Of a stretch of DNA of 7,954 nucleotides, positions 6,572 to 7,954 are shown piece after piece (within the stretch, counting starts at the first letter, position 1; each line of letters opens with the position of its first letter). Origin of the DNA: Geopsychrobacter sp. (GTDB taxonomy: Bacteria; Desulfobacterota; Desulfuromonadia; Desulfuromonadales; Geopsychrobacteraceae); contig JAUXIR010000060.1 of assembly GCA_030620915.1 (NCBI GenBank), forward strand, positions 1 to 7,954. Reading direction: 5' to 3'. The translations under genes were made by a program, and so were the position numbers. Below the pieces are notes generated by a model that was not told the origin of the DNA, made no database searches, and saw nothing but the letters and a program-made list of their open reading frames with translations.

Positions 6572-6600
6572 TTTTTTCGGCGGGGTGGCTCTGCTATACT
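6572..6600 (+). promoter_or_regulatory. Extended -10 promoter of pncB
   Basis: TGCTATACT (6592-6600) is an extended -10 element with hexamer TATACT. At 17 bp upstream lies only a T-rich hexamer (6572-6577), so the extended -10 probably compensates for a poor -35. A start near 6607 gives a leader of about 22 nt, with AGGAGG at 6618-6623 and ATG at 6629. It is back to back with the promoter of the HD-lar operon. Confidence 0.55.
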
Positions 6601-6628
6601 GAGAACCAGATAGATTGAGGAGGCAGTT

Positions 6629-7954
6629 ATGGCGATTTCGGCTCTTTTGACCGATCTTTATCAGCTGACGATGTTGGCTGGCTATCACGCGCGGCAGATG
6701 CACGAGGAGCCGGCCGTATTCGACCTCTATTTTCGCACGCCCCCCTATCGGGGGAGCTACGCGGTCTTTGCCGGTTTGCAGCCCGCGCTGGACTATCTGC
6801 AGGGGCTGCAGTTTCAGCCGAAAGATATCGCGTACCTCGCGAACCTTGGCCTGTTTGAAAAATCTTTTCTGGACTGGTTGTGTGACTTCAGGTTCAGGGG
6901 CCGGGTGCTGGCGCCGCCCGAGGGGACGCCGGTCTTCCCCCATACTCCACTTCTGACTCTCGAGGGAAAGCTGGCCGAGGTGCAACTGGTCGAGTCTGCT
7001 CTGCTGAACATCATCAATTTCCAGACCCTGGTTGCAACCAAGGCGGCTCGTCTCAGTCGGACCGCGGCCCCGGCGATTGTCGTTGATTTTGGTTTGCGCC
7101 GCGCCCAGGGGCCTGACGGTGCGCTGAGTGTTGCGCGGGCTGCAGCGATCGGCGGCGTTGGCGCCACCAGCAACCTCCTTGCGGGCTGCCGCTTCGGCAT
7201 GCCGGTCAAGGGGACTCAGGCCCACAGTTGGGTGATGGCTTTTAACGATGAACTGGCGGCCTTTCGCGCCTATGCGGAGAGCTTTCCCGCCAGTTGTACG
7301 CTGTTGGTCGACACCTACGATACCCTGAAATCGGGGGTGCCCAACGCCATCCGGGTCGCACAGGAACTGCGCGAAAAAGGCTTCGGATTGGCCGCCATCC
7401 GACTCGATTCAGGCGACCTGGCCTGGCTCAGTCGTGAGGCCCGAAAACTGCTCGATGCGGCTGGTTTCCCGCAGGTTAAAATCATCGCCTCCAACGAACT
7501 GGATGAGGATTTAATTGAAGCAATCCGGCATGATGGTGGGCGGGTGGATATCTATGGCGTCGGAACCCGGCTCGCGACCTGCGCCGGTGAGGGGGGCGGT
7601 GCGCTCGACGGGGTCTACAAGCTGGTTAATATCGGCGGGCGCCCGACGCTTAAGTCGACCAGTGACCCGGCCAAAGCCAGCCTGCCGGGACAGAAGGATC
7701 TCTACCGTGTGATGGATGCGCAGGGGATATGTCTGTTTGATCTGATTGCGCTCAAGGATGAGCCGATCGCCTGTGGTGACGAAGTTTTCGATCCTGCAAA
7801 TCCGGGACGCAGTCAAAGGATTCCCGCCGGAGCAGATTTGGTCGAATTTCGCCGGCTGGTGATGGCTGATGGGGCGCAGCTCTGCAGAGGGGAGGGACTT
7901 GAGGCCATGGCAGAGCGTTGTTGTCGACAGCTTACTCGGTTGCCGGAAGGTTCG
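6629..7954 (+). CDS. pncB: Nicotinate phosphoribosyltransferase (3' end cut by window edge)
   Basis: This enzyme joins nicotinate and PRPP, with ATP hydrolysis, to make nicotinate mononucleotide (Preiss-Handler salvage, cytoplasmic). The ATG at 6629 follows AGGAGG at 5 nt, and 442 codons are open to the right edge; the long form of this family is usually somewhat longer, so only a short C-terminal part is likely missing. Seen are TDLYQLTM (8-15), DFGLRRAQG (153-161), GTQAHSW (195-201) with the His expected to be phosphorylated (His199), RLDSGDL (258-264), ASNELDE (287-293) and the phosphate-binding IYGVGTRLATC (308-318). It is divergent from the HD-lar operon. Its product leads through NadD to NaAD, the substrate of LarB, so the pairing is biochemically meaningful. 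A nicotinamide phosphoribosyltransferase is less likely, because the motifs fit the NAPRTase pattern. Confidence 0.95.
   Translation, partial: MAISALLTDLYQLTMLAGYHARQMHEEPAVFDLYFRTPPYRGSYAVFAGLQPALDYLQGLQFQPKDIAYLANLGLFEKSFLDWLCDFRFRGRVLAPPEGTPVFPHTPLLTLEGKLAEVQLVESALLNIINFQTLVATKAARLSRTAAPAIVVDFGLRRAQGPDGALSVARAAAIGGVGATSNLLAGCRFGMPVKGTQAHSWVMAFNDELAAFRAYAESFPASCTLLVDTYDTLKSGVPNAIRVAQELREKGFGLAAIRLDSGDLAWLSREARKLLDAAGFPQVKIIASNELDEDLIEAIRHDGGRVDIYGVGTRLATCAGEGGGALDGVYKLVNIGGRPTLKSTSDPAKASLPGQKDLYRVMDAQGICLFDLIALKDEPIACGDEVFDPANPGRSQRIPAGADLVEFRRLVMADGAQLCRGEGLEAMAERCCRQLTRLPEGS

Noticed and set aside
6374..7225. A 283-codon open frame on the minus strand opposite pncB and the HD promoter region
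   Set aside because: It overlaps a clear pncB on the opposite strand, has low-complexity Arg/Pro/Gln-rich composition and no recognisable domain.

Overview
The window looks like chromosomal DNA from a Gram-negative anaerobe of the Desulfuromonas/Geobacter lineage (Desulfuromonadota). This is inferred from the gene neighbourhood (recA and cinA near each other, Lar cofactor genes), the style of the proteins and the strong AGGAGG-type ribosome binding sites. No rRNA or other taxonomic marker is present, so the assignment is tentative. Coding density is high, and there is no phage gene, transposase, tRNA or CRISPR array.

Six genes lie on the minus strand, read right to left: an HD-superfamily hydrolase (6501-5935), larB (5925-5176), larC (4999-3803), cinA/pncC (3802-2558), a soluble GAF-histidine kinase (2447-966) and recA (732 to beyond the left edge). 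One gene, pncB (nicotinate phosphoribosyltransferase), starts at 6629 on the plus strand and runs off the right edge. Back-to-back promoters between the HD gene and pncB (6531-6600) drive the two arms apart. The HD gene and larB are 9 nt apart, and larC and cinA abut exactly (TAAATG). larB and larC are separated by 176 bp that hold a hairpin-bearing, probably dispersed repeat and an 11-C run.

The functional thread is nicotinic-acid nucleotide metabolism feeding the nickel-pincer nucleotide (NPN) cofactor. PncB makes NaMN from nicotinate. The C-terminal domain of CinA makes NaMN from NMN. NaMN becomes NaAD through NadD, which is not in the window. LarB carboxylates and hydrolyses NaAD, LarE (not here) would add sulfur, and LarC inserts nickel. 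The HD protein at the head of the lar operon has no known role and is the best candidate for an undescribed partner. The left part is a recA-cinA neighbourhood interrupted by an orphan kinase. I see no clearly new defence or mobile system; the most useful leads are the HD/lar/pncB grouping, the repeat between larB and larC, and the recA leader hairpin.
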